Shown here: positions 55,228 through 63,372 of the stretch, piece by piece
Layout of the letters: each line of letters starts with the position of its first letter
How positions within the stretch are numbered: the first letter of the stretch is position 1
NCBI RefSeq assembly: GCF_040361275.1
Contig: NZ_APNH01000001.1
Coordinates: 1-64,000, forward strand
Source of the DNA: Salinisphaera sp. T31B1
Lineage (GTDB): Bacteria > Pseudomonadota > Gammaproteobacteria > Nevskiales > Salinisphaeraceae
Length of the DNA: 64,000 nucleotides
Direction of reading: 5' to 3'
The notes under the pieces: model-generated
What the model saw: only the letters and a program-made list of their open reading frames with translations
Database searches by the model: none
Told to the model about the DNA's origin: nothing
Position numbers and translations under genes: made by a program

Positions 55228-56085
55228 ATGGCCGAATCGTCACAGGGTGTGTCTTTCCAGGGCCGTCGTATCGGCATACCGGAATCCCGTCAGCTCGATC
55301 TGTTTGCCGACATGCTCGAACGTCGCGGTGCCCGCGTATACCGATGCCCGTTGGTGGATATCCGCGACAGCCCGGATTCCGACGGCGTGAACGCCTGGAT
55401 CGACGACGTCATTGCGCATGGCCTGGACGACATGATCTGGCTGACCGGCGAAGGGGTACGCCGCCTCACCGATCTGGCCGGCCGTGAAGACGCGCGACGG
55501 CTCACCCGGCTGATCGAACGGTTCGATGGCGCTCGTGCCATCACGCGCGGGCCCAAGCCCGGGCGTGAGTTGCGCGGCTATGGCCTGGGCTCGGATCTGT
55601 CGGCAACCACACCGACCACCGCCGGTGTGATCGACGCGCTGGCCGGCGAGACTCTAGCCGGCCGACGTATGGGCGTACAGCTCTACGGCACCGATCCCAA
55701 TCGTCCGCTGATGGATTTTCTCGCCGCGCGCGGCGCGCACGCGCTGCCGGTGGCGCCGTATGTGTATGCCGACGAGGCCGAGGAGCCTCAGGTGCTGGCA
55801 TTCGTCGAGCGCTTGGTCGCCGGAGAGCTCGATGCCGTGGCCTTCACCAGTTCCCCCCAGGTCAAACGACTGCTCAAGGTGGCATCGCGCCACGATCGGC
55901 ACCACGCGCTCGTGGCTGCCATGAACCGGCTGTGCGTAGCGGCCGTTGGGCCGCTCGTGGCCGAGCGGCTGCGCGAGGCCGGTATTCACGTCACCCTCAT
56001 GCCGACCGACAACTATTTCATGAAACCGCTGGTTCGGGCGCTGCTTGCGCACTTTGCCAGCCCGGCTTCCGCCCACCTGCAATGA
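55228..56085 (+). CDS. hemD: Uroporphyrinogen-III synthase (HemD-like)
   Basis: A 285-residue HemD-family protein with two Rossmann-like lobes. The N-terminal GRRIGIPESRQLDLFADMLE and the C-terminal DAVAFTSSPQVKRLLKVA plus CVAAVGPLVAERLREAGI are typical of the family. It closes and inverts hydroxymethylbilane to uroporphyrinogen III. The gene is not next to hemC, so it could be a second or specialised copy. It overlaps the DUF3429 gene by four bases. Confidence 0.85.
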   Translation: MAESSQGVSFQGRRIGIPESRQLDLFADMLERRGARVYRCPLVDIRDSPDSDGVNAWIDDVIAHGLDDMIWLTGEGVRRLTDLAGREDARRLTRLIERFDGARAITRGPKPGRELRGYGLGSDLSATTPTTAGVIDALAGETLAGRRMGVQLYGTDPNRPLMDFLAARGAHALPVAPYVYADEAEEPQVLAFVERLVAGELDAVAFTSSPQVKRLLKVASRHDRHHALVAAMNRLCVAAVGPLVAERLREAGIHVTLMPTDNYFMKPLVRALLAHFASPASAHLQ

Positions 56086-56540
56086 ATTCATCCATGGCCC
56101 AGAATCGTTCTCCGATGACCCTCGCCGCCCTGCTCGGGCTGGCCGCGCTGCTGCCATTCCTGGCCGGCGTCACATACGCCTATACCGGTTCCACGCTCGA
56201 TGCGGGTACCGCATTACGCTGGCTCATGCCCTATCTGGCCACGATCGTGGGTTTTATCGGCGGCGTGCAGTGGGGGCGGCTGCTGTCGCGCAACAAGGCC
56301 GGCTGGCCAGACATGATCTGGCCGGTGATCCCGGCGTTGATCGCCTGGGCCGCGCTGCTGACCGCCAACCCTTGGCGCATCCTGCTGTTGCTGGGCGCCC
56401 TGTTGCTGGCCTGGCTGGTCGACGAGTACGGCGCGCGCCGCGGCTGGCAGTCGCGCACGTTCTTGCAGCTGCGCCGGCTGCTGACCGCCGGGGTGAGCGC
56501 CTGTGTGATCGCGATCGTCTGGCGCGTGGTTCGCGGCTGA
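56082..56540 (+). CDS. DUF3429 domain-containing membrane protein
   Basis: A 152-residue protein with about four hydrophobic helices. The segment ATIVGFIGGVQWGRLL is characteristic of the DUF3429 family, whose function is unknown. The ATG at 56082 overlaps the hemD stop (ATGA). It is seven bases upstream of the alpha/beta hydrolase gene, so all three are probably cotranscribed. Confidence 0.85.
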   Translation: MNSSMAQNRSPMTLAALLGLAALLPFLAGVTYAYTGSTLDAGTALRWLMPYLATIVGFIGGVQWGRLLSRNKAGWPDMIWPVIPALIAWAALLTANPWRILLLLGALLLAWLVDEYGARRGWQSRTFLQLRRLLTAGVSACVIAIVWRVVRG

Positions 56541-56547
56541 GCGGCCC

Positions 56548-57393
56548 ATGCGCTCCGAGACACATACGATTGCGGCCGGCGACGGTGGTGGCTGTGCACT
56601 GACATCGGTGGCCGGGCCCGGGATGGCGCGCCGGCCACCCGTCGTGCTGGTGCCCGGCATGTTCACGGGGCGGCGTTTCTGGTTGTCGGATCGCGGCGTC
56701 GGCCTGGCCGCCTATCTGGCCGAACGGGGGCATCCGGTATTCATCGTGCAGCGGCGCGGGCTGTCCGATTCGCCGCCCAGCCGCGGCCGTGCAGGTCTTT
56801 CGGAACACGTCGAACACGATCTGCCGGCGGTCCAGCAATGGGTATGGACACGGCACCCGGTACCGGCGTTCTGGGTCGGCCATTCATTCGGCGGCGTCAT
56901 GTGCGCGCTGGCCTGTGCCGACTATCTGTGCACGGCACGGATGGCCGGTCTGGTGCTACTGGCCAGCCAGTTCGAAGTCGGCAAACGCATGCTCGACTGG
57001 CCGGCGAATCGCCTCACCCGAGGGCTGGCGCGTCTTCGCGGCCATTTCCCGGCGCGTGCAGCCGGGCTGGGGCCCGAGAACGAACCGCTCGCAGCGATCA
57101 TCGACGCCACCCGCTGGGTCGAAAGCGGGCGACGCAGGCCCGATATCCGACAAGCGTTGTCGACGATCGATATACCGGTTCTTGCGCTGTCCGGCGCCGC
57201 CGACCGCGTGGACCCGAGCGAGGGCTGTCGACGGTTCGTCGACCATTTCGCCAGCACCGACCGGACCTTCGAACGGCTCGGTCGAGCGACCGGGTATCCG
57301 GAGGATTTCGACCACCCCGGACTGGTGGTGAGCCGGCCGGCGCGAGAGCGGGTCTGGCCACGGATTGCCGGCTGGATGAGCGAGCGCACATGA
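56548..57393 (+). CDS. Alpha/beta hydrolase
   Basis: A 281-residue alpha/beta-hydrolase. The oxyanion region VVLVPGMFTGRRFW and nucleophile elbow GHSFGG (Ser113) are clear. The acid is probably Asp in SGAADRVDP and the base His in EDFDHPGLV. The insert LDWPANRLTRGLARLRGHFP could be a lipid-binding cap, and the family is related to lipase/PHA-type esterases. No signal peptide is present. The substrate is unknown. Confidence 0.87.
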   Translation: MRSETHTIAAGDGGGCALTSVAGPGMARRPPVVLVPGMFTGRRFWLSDRGVGLAAYLAERGHPVFIVQRRGLSDSPPSRGRAGLSEHVEHDLPAVQQWVWTRHPVPAFWVGHSFGGVMCALACADYLCTARMAGLVLLASQFEVGKRMLDWPANRLTRGLARLRGHFPARAAGLGPENEPLAAIIDATRWVESGRRRPDIRQALSTIDIPVLALSGAADRVDPSEGCRRFVDHFASTDRTFERLGRATGYPEDFDHPGLVVSRPARERVWPRIAGWMSERT

Positions 57394-57424
57394 AAAAGGC
57401 CGGTCGTGTCTACCAGGACCGGCC
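57393..57424 (-). terminator. Intrinsic terminator after the FabG-like gene
   Basis: On the minus strand GGCCGGTC (57424-57417) pairs with GACCGGCC (57405-57398) across an 11-base loop and is followed by TTTTT. It lies 60 bases after the stop of the FabG-like gene, at the end of the convergent hydrolase gene. Confidence 0.75.
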
Positions 57425-57484
57425 CGGACAAGGCCTCTTCGAGGCGACCCGCCGCAACGGGATCGCCACCCGACGACGCGCCGA

Positions 57485-58849
57485 CTAGGCCCCGATCAGA
57501 CTCTGGCCACAGACGCGCAATACATTTGCCGACACGCCGCCGGCCCCCGGAGTGACCAGGAACGTGATCGCTTCGGCCACATCGCGCGGCTCGCCGCCTT
57601 GAGACAGCGACGACAGACGCCGGCCGCCTTCGCGCACGCCAAACGGCATTTCGGCGGTCATGCGGGTTTCGATGAAGCCCGGCGCAACGGCGTTGACGGT
57701 CACCCCGCGCTCGCGCTCGGTGACCCCACGCCGCTCGACGAAGCCGATCAGGCCCGCCTTGGTCGCGCCGTAGTTGGTCTGGCCACGGTTGCCGGCGATG
57801 CCGCCGATCGAACACAGACACACCACTCGGCCATGCTCGTTGATGACCTGCTCGCCGGTGAGCACCGCATCCACCTTCACGATTGCAGCCAGATTGATCG
57901 ACAAAACCATGTCCCAGTAATGCTCGGGCATGTTGGCCAGCGTCTTGTCGCGGGTCACACCGGCATTGTGAATGACGATATCCACGCCACCGAATTTCTC
58001 GGTGAGGAAATCGGCGATCTGACGCGGCGCGTTGTCGTCGGTGATATCCAGTGCCAGGGCTGTACCGCCGAACTCGCCGACCGTCGCCTCCAGGGTTTCC
58101 GCATCCTGCGGGATGTCCAGGCAGACCACGTGAGCGCCTTCGCGGGCCAGGCGGTTGGCAGTGGCCGCACCAATACCGCGCGCGCCGCCGGTCACCAGTG
58201 CGACCTTGTTCTGAAGCGGCTGAGTCGTGGGCACGGCCTCGGGCATGGGGCCCCCGGCCGTCACGGTCAGTGGCTGTCCATCCACGAACGTACTGTAGTC
58301 GGACAGGAAAAAGCGCAGCGGCGCGGCAATGCGCGACTCTGCACCCGGCTCGACATAGAGCATGTTGACCGTTGAACCGAAGCCGCCGATCTCCTTGGCC
58401 AACGATCGGACGAACCCTTCGACCGCACGTGCAGCGACCGCGGCCTGGAGGTTGTCCATGGCCGACGGCAGGCTCGCGAGCACCACTACCCGTGCGTTGC
58501 GGGTCAGCTTGCGAGCCACCGGATGGAAGAACTCGTAGAGAGCGGTGAGCTCGGCGACGTCGTCCATGCCCGTGGCGTCGAAGACCAGCGCATCGTACTT
58601 GGCATCGTCGCGCGGCCGCGGGCGATCCGAGCGCTCCACGGTCGCGCCCGTGGTCTTGAGCGTCTTTTCGACTTCGTTGAATGCGCTCGCTCGCCCACCA
58701 GCGCCGACCAGCACGGTCTGGGCATCCAGAAAACGGTCCTGATAAGGGCCTTCCGCACGCGCCAACTCGGCCGGCGTGGGCAGCCCGACCGTCTTGATCA
58801 CGTTGCGCAGCGTCGGATTGGATGCCGCTCGAACCAGATAGTCACTCAT
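57485..58849 (-). CDS. High-molecular-weight FabG-like 3-oxoacyl reductase
   Basis: A 454-residue short-chain dehydrogenase, about twice the length of ordinary FabG. The C-terminal catalytic domain has TGGARGIG (220-227), HNAG (294-297), Ser347, Tyr360 and Lys364. The N-terminal 200 residues form a second, degenerate Rossmann-like domain without the glycine motif. The architecture equals the HMW FabG (FabG4) group, which reduces 3-oxoacyl-CoA or 3-oxoacyl-ACP, preferring NADH in studied members. The start at 58849 gives MSDYLVRAASN. It has its own promoter and terminator. Confidence 0.92.
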   Translation of the reverse strand: MSDYLVRAASNPTLRNVIKTVGLPTPAELARAEGPYQDRFLDAQTVLVGAGGRASAFNEVEKTLKTTGATVERSDRPRPRDDAKYDALVFDATGMDDVAELTALYEFFHPVARKLTRNARVVVLASLPSAMDNLQAAVAARAVEGFVRSLAKEIGGFGSTVNMLYVEPGAESRIAAPLRFFLSDYSTFVDGQPLTVTAGGPMPEAVPTTQPLQNKVALVTGGARGIGAATANRLAREGAHVVCLDIPQDAETLEATVGEFGGTALALDITDDNAPRQIADFLTEKFGGVDIVIHNAGVTRDKTLANMPEHYWDMVLSINLAAIVKVDAVLTGEQVINEHGRVVCLCSIGGIAGNRGQTNYGATKAGLIGFVERRGVTERERGVTVNAVAPGFIETRMTAEMPFGVREGGRRLSSLSQGGEPRDVAEAITFLVTPGAGGVSANVLRVCGQSLIGA

Positions 58850-58909
58850 GTTGATTCCTCGAATTGGCATTAGACGATGGCCGTCGGGGCGATCGTCGTG
58901 CAGTGCAAC

Positions 58910-58939
58910 ATGATTGAATTAAAGCGGGTCGAATGTCAA
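58910..58939 (-). promoter_or_regulatory. Candidate promoter of the FabG-like gene
   Basis: On the minus strand a perfect TTGACA (58939-58934) is followed after 18 bases by AATCAT (58915-58910), about 60 bases before the start codon. The surrounding 150 bases are clearly more AT-rich than the coding DNA. A regulator site in this AT-rich region is possible, but none was recognised. Confidence 0.4.
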
Positions 58940-59100
58940 AGACTTCGTCAGACGTGCATTTTTGAAGAACAGATTTATTTTCCGAATTTGGAAATAGCCC
59001 GAATAAGACGCTGCGATGGCGGCGGCTTTGATGTAGCATCGCTTCCGTCTCACGGGGCACCGGCGCCGTGCATGCGTCACCGGTGCCGAGGAACGAGTAC

Positions 59101-59310
59101 ATGAGCCAGGATCAGGACAGCCTACCGATCGACTCGCGAACGCGGGCAATCATCGACGGCCTGCCGCCGGACGAGCGCGAGCAGCTAGAACGCATGATGC
59201 GCCATGCCGCGGCCCGTCAGCGGCACATGCTCGAGACCGCACTCGAGGATGCGGTACGCATGGTGCCCGCGCCGTTTCGAAAACGCGTCCAGAAGTTGTT
59301 CCTCGGATGA
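59101..59310 (+). CDS. Small helical protein of unknown function
   Basis: A 69-residue protein not recognised. It is charged and probably helical, with LPPDEREQLERMMRHAAARQ in the middle. GAGGAA precedes the ATG at 59101. Its stop overlaps the start of the 43-residue-repeat protein as ATGA, so the two are translationally coupled and may work together. Confidence 0.75.
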   Translation: MSQDQDSLPIDSRTRAIIDGLPPDEREQLERMMRHAAARQRHMLETALEDAVRMVPAPFRKRVQKLFLG

Positions 59311-60425
59311 AGGACGCCGCGACCCGCGCCGAACTGGTCAAACTAGCGCGCATTCTGGATACGGATGTCGAGGACGTCGAATATCTGGCGTATCTGGAAG
59401 CCGGCCGCCTGCGGGCACTGCGTGAAGGCATCACCGATGCGCTGTTCGAAAAGTTCCGCTCAAGCTTCAGTGGCTTCGCTCGCCTGTCGTCGTTCTTGCC
59501 GCTGGCCATCAGCGCACGCATATCGGAACGGGTGCTCGGCCCGACGCTGTCCGGACGCATCGCCGGGGAAATGCCCACCGACCGGGCCATCGAGATGGCC
59601 GACCGGCTGTCGGATACGTTCCTTGCCGAGACCTGCCTGCAACTCGACCCGGTCCGCGCCCGGCCGATCATTGCTGGGTTCCCTGTGGACCGAGCCGTCG
59701 CGATCACCCGTATTCTGTTGCAACGCCGGGAATACATCACGATGGGTCGATTCGTGGACGTGCTGCCGACGAAAACCCTGTTCGCTGCCACCGACGCGAT
59801 CGCCGACGAGGCCGATCTACTCGAGATCAGTTTTTTCGTGGAAAGCAGCGAACAGCTCGACCGGGTCATTGAATATCTGGACATCGAGCGGCGCGAAGCC
59901 GTGATCCGGGCAGCCGCGGCACAGGATCTCTGGCCGGAAGTCATCTCGACATTGCTGCGCATTGGACCGATATCGCGACGGGCCCTGGCCGAGCTGGCCC
60001 TGGCCCAGGATGCGGCCACGCTGGATTCGCTCATCCGCGCCGCCGCCGAGAACGATCTATGGCCGGCACTGCTCCAACTGGCCGACGATCTGCCCGACGA
60101 TGCGATCGCCAGCCTGTCGCACCAGCCGGCCTTTGACGAGACCGTGATCGTGCGCAGCGTGATCGATTCGGTGGTAACCAATGATCTGTGGGCCGCGTTG
60201 CGCAATCAGCTGCCGGGCATGGGCGCCGAGCGCTGCCGGCGCATGATCGACGTCGCGGCACACGAGCGCGCGCCGTTTCTGTCCGAACTGGATGTCCGCC
60301 TGCAAAGCGACGATGCCGCAATGGCCCCGTTGCAACAGGCCGCACGAACGCTCGACAACGACACGCGCACACGCGCGCGTGCCGCCTGTGGGTCCGGCGC
60401 ACTCGCCCGTGCACTCGCAGCCTGA
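59307..60425 (+). CDS. Helical-repeat protein of unknown function with 43-residue repeats
   Basis: A 372-residue protein not recognised. Three units of exactly 43 residues begin at Ile200, Ile243 and Ile286, each opening with IRAAAAQDLW, IRAAAENDLW or IDSVVTNDLW. Looser units of about 37-40 residues precede them (for example GEMPTDRAIEMADRL and GFPVDRAVAITRILL). No signal peptide, membrane helix or catalytic motif is seen. The repeats suggest an alpha-helical solenoid, perhaps related to MgtE-N or HEAT-like scaffolds. The last third is Arg- and Ala-rich. It is coupled to the small gene upstream. Confidence 0.82.
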   Translation: MKDAATRAELVKLARILDTDVEDVEYLAYLEAGRLRALREGITDALFEKFRSSFSGFARLSSFLPLAISARISERVLGPTLSGRIAGEMPTDRAIEMADRLSDTFLAETCLQLDPVRARPIIAGFPVDRAVAITRILLQRREYITMGRFVDVLPTKTLFAATDAIADEADLLEISFFVESSEQLDRVIEYLDIERREAVIRAAAAQDLWPEVISTLLRIGPISRRALAELALAQDAATLDSLIRAAAENDLWPALLQLADDLPDDAIASLSHQPAFDETVIVRSVIDSVVTNDLWAALRNQLPGMGAERCRRMIDVAAHERAPFLSELDVRLQSDDAAMAPLQQAARTLDNDTRTRARAACGSGALARALAA

Positions 60426-60451
60426 GCGCACGGACTGGCTCGGGGCCCGAA

Positions 60452-60730
60452 CTAACCGTACTGCGCTTCGACCTTGTCGACTTCGGCGACGTACTCGCTC
60501 ATCGCCTCCTCGCGATCCATCCCCTTGACGTCATGCCAGGCCTGCCATTTGTAGCGGGCGATCGGATTCAGCATACCCGGCTTCTTTCCCGACACGTCAC
60601 CGTCGGTCGCCTGTCGGTATAGCGCGTACATCTTGAGCTTGTACTCGTTGGACGGCTTGAAATCGCCGTCTTCAGGCGCGTTGTTGACCTTGTGGACGGC
60701 CTGCTTGAAGCGTTCTTCCAGATCGGACAT
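60452..60730 (-). CDS. Acyl-CoA-binding protein
   Basis: A 92-residue ACBP, the usual length for this four-helix protein. LKMYALYRQATDGD is the core of helix 2, and YKWQAWHDVKGMDREEAMSE holds the Lys and Tyr/Trp residues that bind the CoA head group. It would carry or buffer medium- and long-chain acyl-CoA in the cytoplasm. ACBP is common in eukaryotes and patchy in bacteria. Its neighbours (lipase-like, FadE, FabG-like) fit acyl-CoA handling. Confidence 0.95.
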   Translation of the reverse strand: MSDLEERFKQAVHKVNNAPEDGDFKPSNEYKLKMYALYRQATDGDVSGKKPGMLNPIARYKWQAWHDVKGMDREEAMSEYVAEVDKVEAQYG

Positions 60731-60778
60731 GGGCTAGGGCTCCCTTGTTGAATGGTCGGATGCAATCGTTGCCGGCGG

Positions 60779-62122
60779 TCACGCACGCGGCGATTCGAGC
60801 GTGGACGGGCCGCGTCCGGCGGCGCGTTCCACCCGCGGCGAGAGCCAGTCGAGAATCGCACCATAGACACTGTCGTGATGCAGCAGAGCAAAGTGATTCA
60901 TGCCATAAAACACGCGGCCGTCCTGATCGCGGGCGGGTAGCCGACGACTGGGAATCTCGGAGTGGCCCACGGCGCTGGTCACCGGCACGAGCAGATCTCC
61001 CAGCCAGCGACCGACCGGATCATCGCTCCGCCGGCCGAGCGTGGCCGCGACCAGGAAATGGCCCACATGGTCGGGCGTCGGGGTTGCTGCCGACGGCACG
61101 CTTTCAGCGCTGTTGGCCGTGTTCTTCTGCCAGTCCTCATCGCGCAGGTAGCCGTGGCTGAGATCCTTCACACCGGCGCTGCGGATATCGCCGAGCGCTG
61201 CAAATGGCCGCGTGTAGGACAGCCGCGTCAGCGAGAACGTCACACGATGGCCCAGACGCTCCAGCGGCGCCCCGAGATGCGGCGAACCCAGGCACACGAC
61301 ATCGGCCAGACAGTCGACCCAGCGCAGCCTGGCCAGAGCTCCGTAATGACAGGCACTACGGGCAACCAGCCCACCCATGCTGTGGCCGATGAGCGTCAGT
61401 CGTTCGATGGGTATCGGATAGGCGGCGACCAGACGTTCCAGCAGATCGGCCAGCTCGCGCCCGTTTTCGGAAATATGGCGCCCACTGTTGTAGCGCAGGC
61501 GCAGCGCGCTGTAGCCGAGATCGTGGCCTAGGCGCGTGCCGAAGTCCGCGCGCTCGCCCTGTTGCCACTGGCGATCGTTCAGGCCCAGGCCGTGAATCAG
61601 CACGACCAGCCGCGGTGAGGGCTCGTCCATCGCCACCGACAGGCCGTTAGCGGTCGGCGAGATGGGCCGCCCCTGGCTGTCCACCAGTGTCATCGACAGC
61701 GCCAGTTCATTGTCGCTGCGCTCCAGATAATCGCCAAACGCGCCATTGAGCGCGCTATGAAACCCGAGTGACAGACGCTCCGGCAGCTCTCGCTTGCGCG
61801 CGGGTATGAGTGCTTCGACCAGACCGACGCTCTGGCTCAAGCCGAAAAAACTCAGCCGGCCGATATCGCGCACCCGGTCGTATACGAAGTCGCTGCCACG
61901 ACCGATCGGCGTGGCTGCGGGATTCAACCGTGCCACGGTGCGCGTGACCGCCTGATGTACGCCGTTGACGATGTTCACACTGCCCAGGAACACATCGGAG
62001 GCCAGCGCCATCCCGCCGCGCACCCAGACCCGTCGGCTGCCGGCATCGTTCGGAGTGACCGGGCGCGCCGCCGACGCAGAACGACGATCGGGCAGGTGTC
62101 GGGTGTTCAGCTGTTTCGACAT
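60779..62122 (-). CDS. Lipase-like alpha/beta hydrolase
   Basis: A 447-residue hydrolase. VVLIHGLGLNDRQW is the oxyanion region and LIGHSMGGLVARSA the nucleophile elbow with Ser248. The fold after the elbow (CLGSPHLGAPLERLG) is like PGAP1/triacylglycerol lipases. About 165 residues precede the hydrolase core and may associate with membranes or an acyl chain. The active His is likely in FYGMNHFALLHHDSVY. It overlaps the next serine hydrolase gene by 16 bases. No signal peptide is visible. Confidence 0.88.
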   Translation of the reverse strand: MSKQLNTRHLPDRRSASAARPVTPNDAGSRRVWVRGGMALASDVFLGSVNIVNGVHQAVTRTVARLNPAATPIGRGSDFVYDRVRDIGRLSFFGLSQSVGLVEALIPARKRELPERLSLGFHSALNGAFGDYLERSDNELALSMTLVDSQGRPISPTANGLSVAMDEPSPRLVVLIHGLGLNDRQWQQGERADFGTRLGHDLGYSALRLRYNSGRHISENGRELADLLERLVAAYPIPIERLTLIGHSMGGLVARSACHYGALARLRWVDCLADVVCLGSPHLGAPLERLGHRVTFSLTRLSYTRPFAALGDIRSAGVKDLSHGYLRDEDWQKNTANSAESVPSAATPTPDHVGHFLVAATLGRRSDDPVGRWLGDLLVPVTSAVGHSEIPSRRLPARDQDGRVFYGMNHFALLHHDSVYGAILDWLSPRVERAAGRGPSTLESPRA

Positions 62123-63372
62123 TGCCAGGAGATACTGCTGAGCAGCTGGCCGAGCGCCAGGAGATGGCCGCCGAGAATAGCCTTGCCGGTGACCAGCAGG
62201 CCGGCGGTGATCTCGCGGGCCGGGTCGGCCCAGCCGAGAATGTTCATGAACCCGAGGTGGCCGAAGGCCTGCCCGGTCATCGGCCCGTACAGGCCGAATG
62301 GGTTGACGCCGAGCATCATGCCCTCGCTGTAGCGCATCGGGATTTTGAGCGTATGGTCATAGCGCAAGCGCACGGCCGGACGCACCGCGCGTGCAACGGT
62401 TTCGCGCTCCATCACCCGCCGATCGTTCCATAGGCCGCCATCGAGCAGCATCTGATAGAACCGGGAGAGTTCTTCGGCGGTCGCATACAAGTTGCCGGCC
62501 GGCACCACCGCATCCATGAAGAAATCGCGGTTGGACACATCGACGACCTCTTCGAAGCCCGCCGACAGCGCGTTTCGGGCGATGACCGATAGTGGGAACC
62601 GCACTGGCTGGCCGGCCGTGTAATTGCGTGCCACACGGCCGCGAGAACGTCCGTCCAGACCGAAAGTGAAATACCGCATGCCCAGCGGTTGGCGGAGCCG
62701 GCTATCCAGATAGTGCGTGAACGCCTCGCCGGTAACCCGCCGGATCACCTCCGCCAGAATGAACCCGCCGGTGATCGCGTGGTAGGACAGCCGCTTGCCT
62801 GCCTTTTCCGCGGGCGCGGCACAGATCAGCTCGATACAGCGATCCCAATCCATCAACGTCTCCGCTCCCTGCTCGGAGGCATCCACGTTGAACATGGGAA
62901 AACCGCCGCGATGGGAGAGCACCTGGGCAATGGTGGTCCGCGACTTGCCGCCGCCGGTGAATTCGGGCACGTAGCGCGATACCGGCGCATCCAGATCGAT
63001 CCCGCCTTCCTCGGCGAGCTTGTGCACCAGCACGGAGGTGATTGCCTTGCTCGCGGAGAACAGACAGATAGGCGTGTCGGGCTCGGCCAGGCGTGCATAC
63101 ACGCCCGGCTGCTCGCCCGGGCCGCCGCCGCGGGCATAACCGATGGAACGATTGAGCACGATCTCGCCACGCCGGCGCAGACAGAAGGTGATCGCCGGGT
63201 AGGCGCCAGTGCGATACATCGCCTCGACGCCGCCCCAGATCGAATCCAGCGCAGACGCCGACAACCCGACCGAGCGCGGCGCGACTTCGCCCCCGGCGTC
63301 CACGCCAGTGAGGTGGGCAAGCCCGCCTTCGTCGACGTCGACCAGGCGGGCACCGAGCAGTGAGCGGGTCAT
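62107..63372 (-). CDS. Class C beta-lactamase-like serine hydrolase
   Basis: A 421-residue serine hydrolase of the beta-lactamase/EstB family. The SxxK motif is SASK (106-109), the second motif is Tyr in RLSYHAITGG, and a FGHLGF segment takes the place of KTG. Those features fit esterases (EstB, LACTB-like) better than antibiotic-hydrolysing AmpC, and no signal peptide is present. The start overlaps the fadE stop as ATGA. Confidence 0.87.
   Translation of the reverse strand: MTRSLLGARLVDVDEGGLAHLTGVDAGGEVAPRSVGLSASALDSIWGGVEAMYRTGAYPAITFCLRRRGEIVLNRSIGYARGGGPGEQPGVYARLAEPDTPICLFSASKAITSVLVHKLAEEGGIDLDAPVSRYVPEFTGGGKSRTTIAQVLSHRGGFPMFNVDASEQGAETLMDWDRCIELICAAPAEKAGKRLSYHAITGGFILAEVIRRVTGEAFTHYLDSRLRQPLGMRYFTFGLDGRSRGRVARNYTAGQPVRFPLSVIARNALSAGFEEVVDVSNRDFFMDAVVPAGNLYATAEELSRFYQMLLDGGLWNDRRVMERETVARAVRPAVRLRYDHTLKIPMRYSEGMMLGVNPFGLYGPMTGQAFGHLGFMNILGWADPAREITAGLLVTGKAILGGHLLALGQLLSSISWQCRNS

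Noticed and set aside
57390-57488. 32-codon frame starting with ATG overlapping the stop of the alpha/beta hydrolase
   Set aside because: It runs through the minus-strand terminator stem and overlaps the stop of the FabG-like gene. A coding role is unsupported.
62107-63372. AmpC-type antibiotic resistance gene
   Set aside because: SxxK and the Tyr motif are present, but there is no signal peptide and no KTG motif. The neighbours are lipid genes, so an esterase is more likely.
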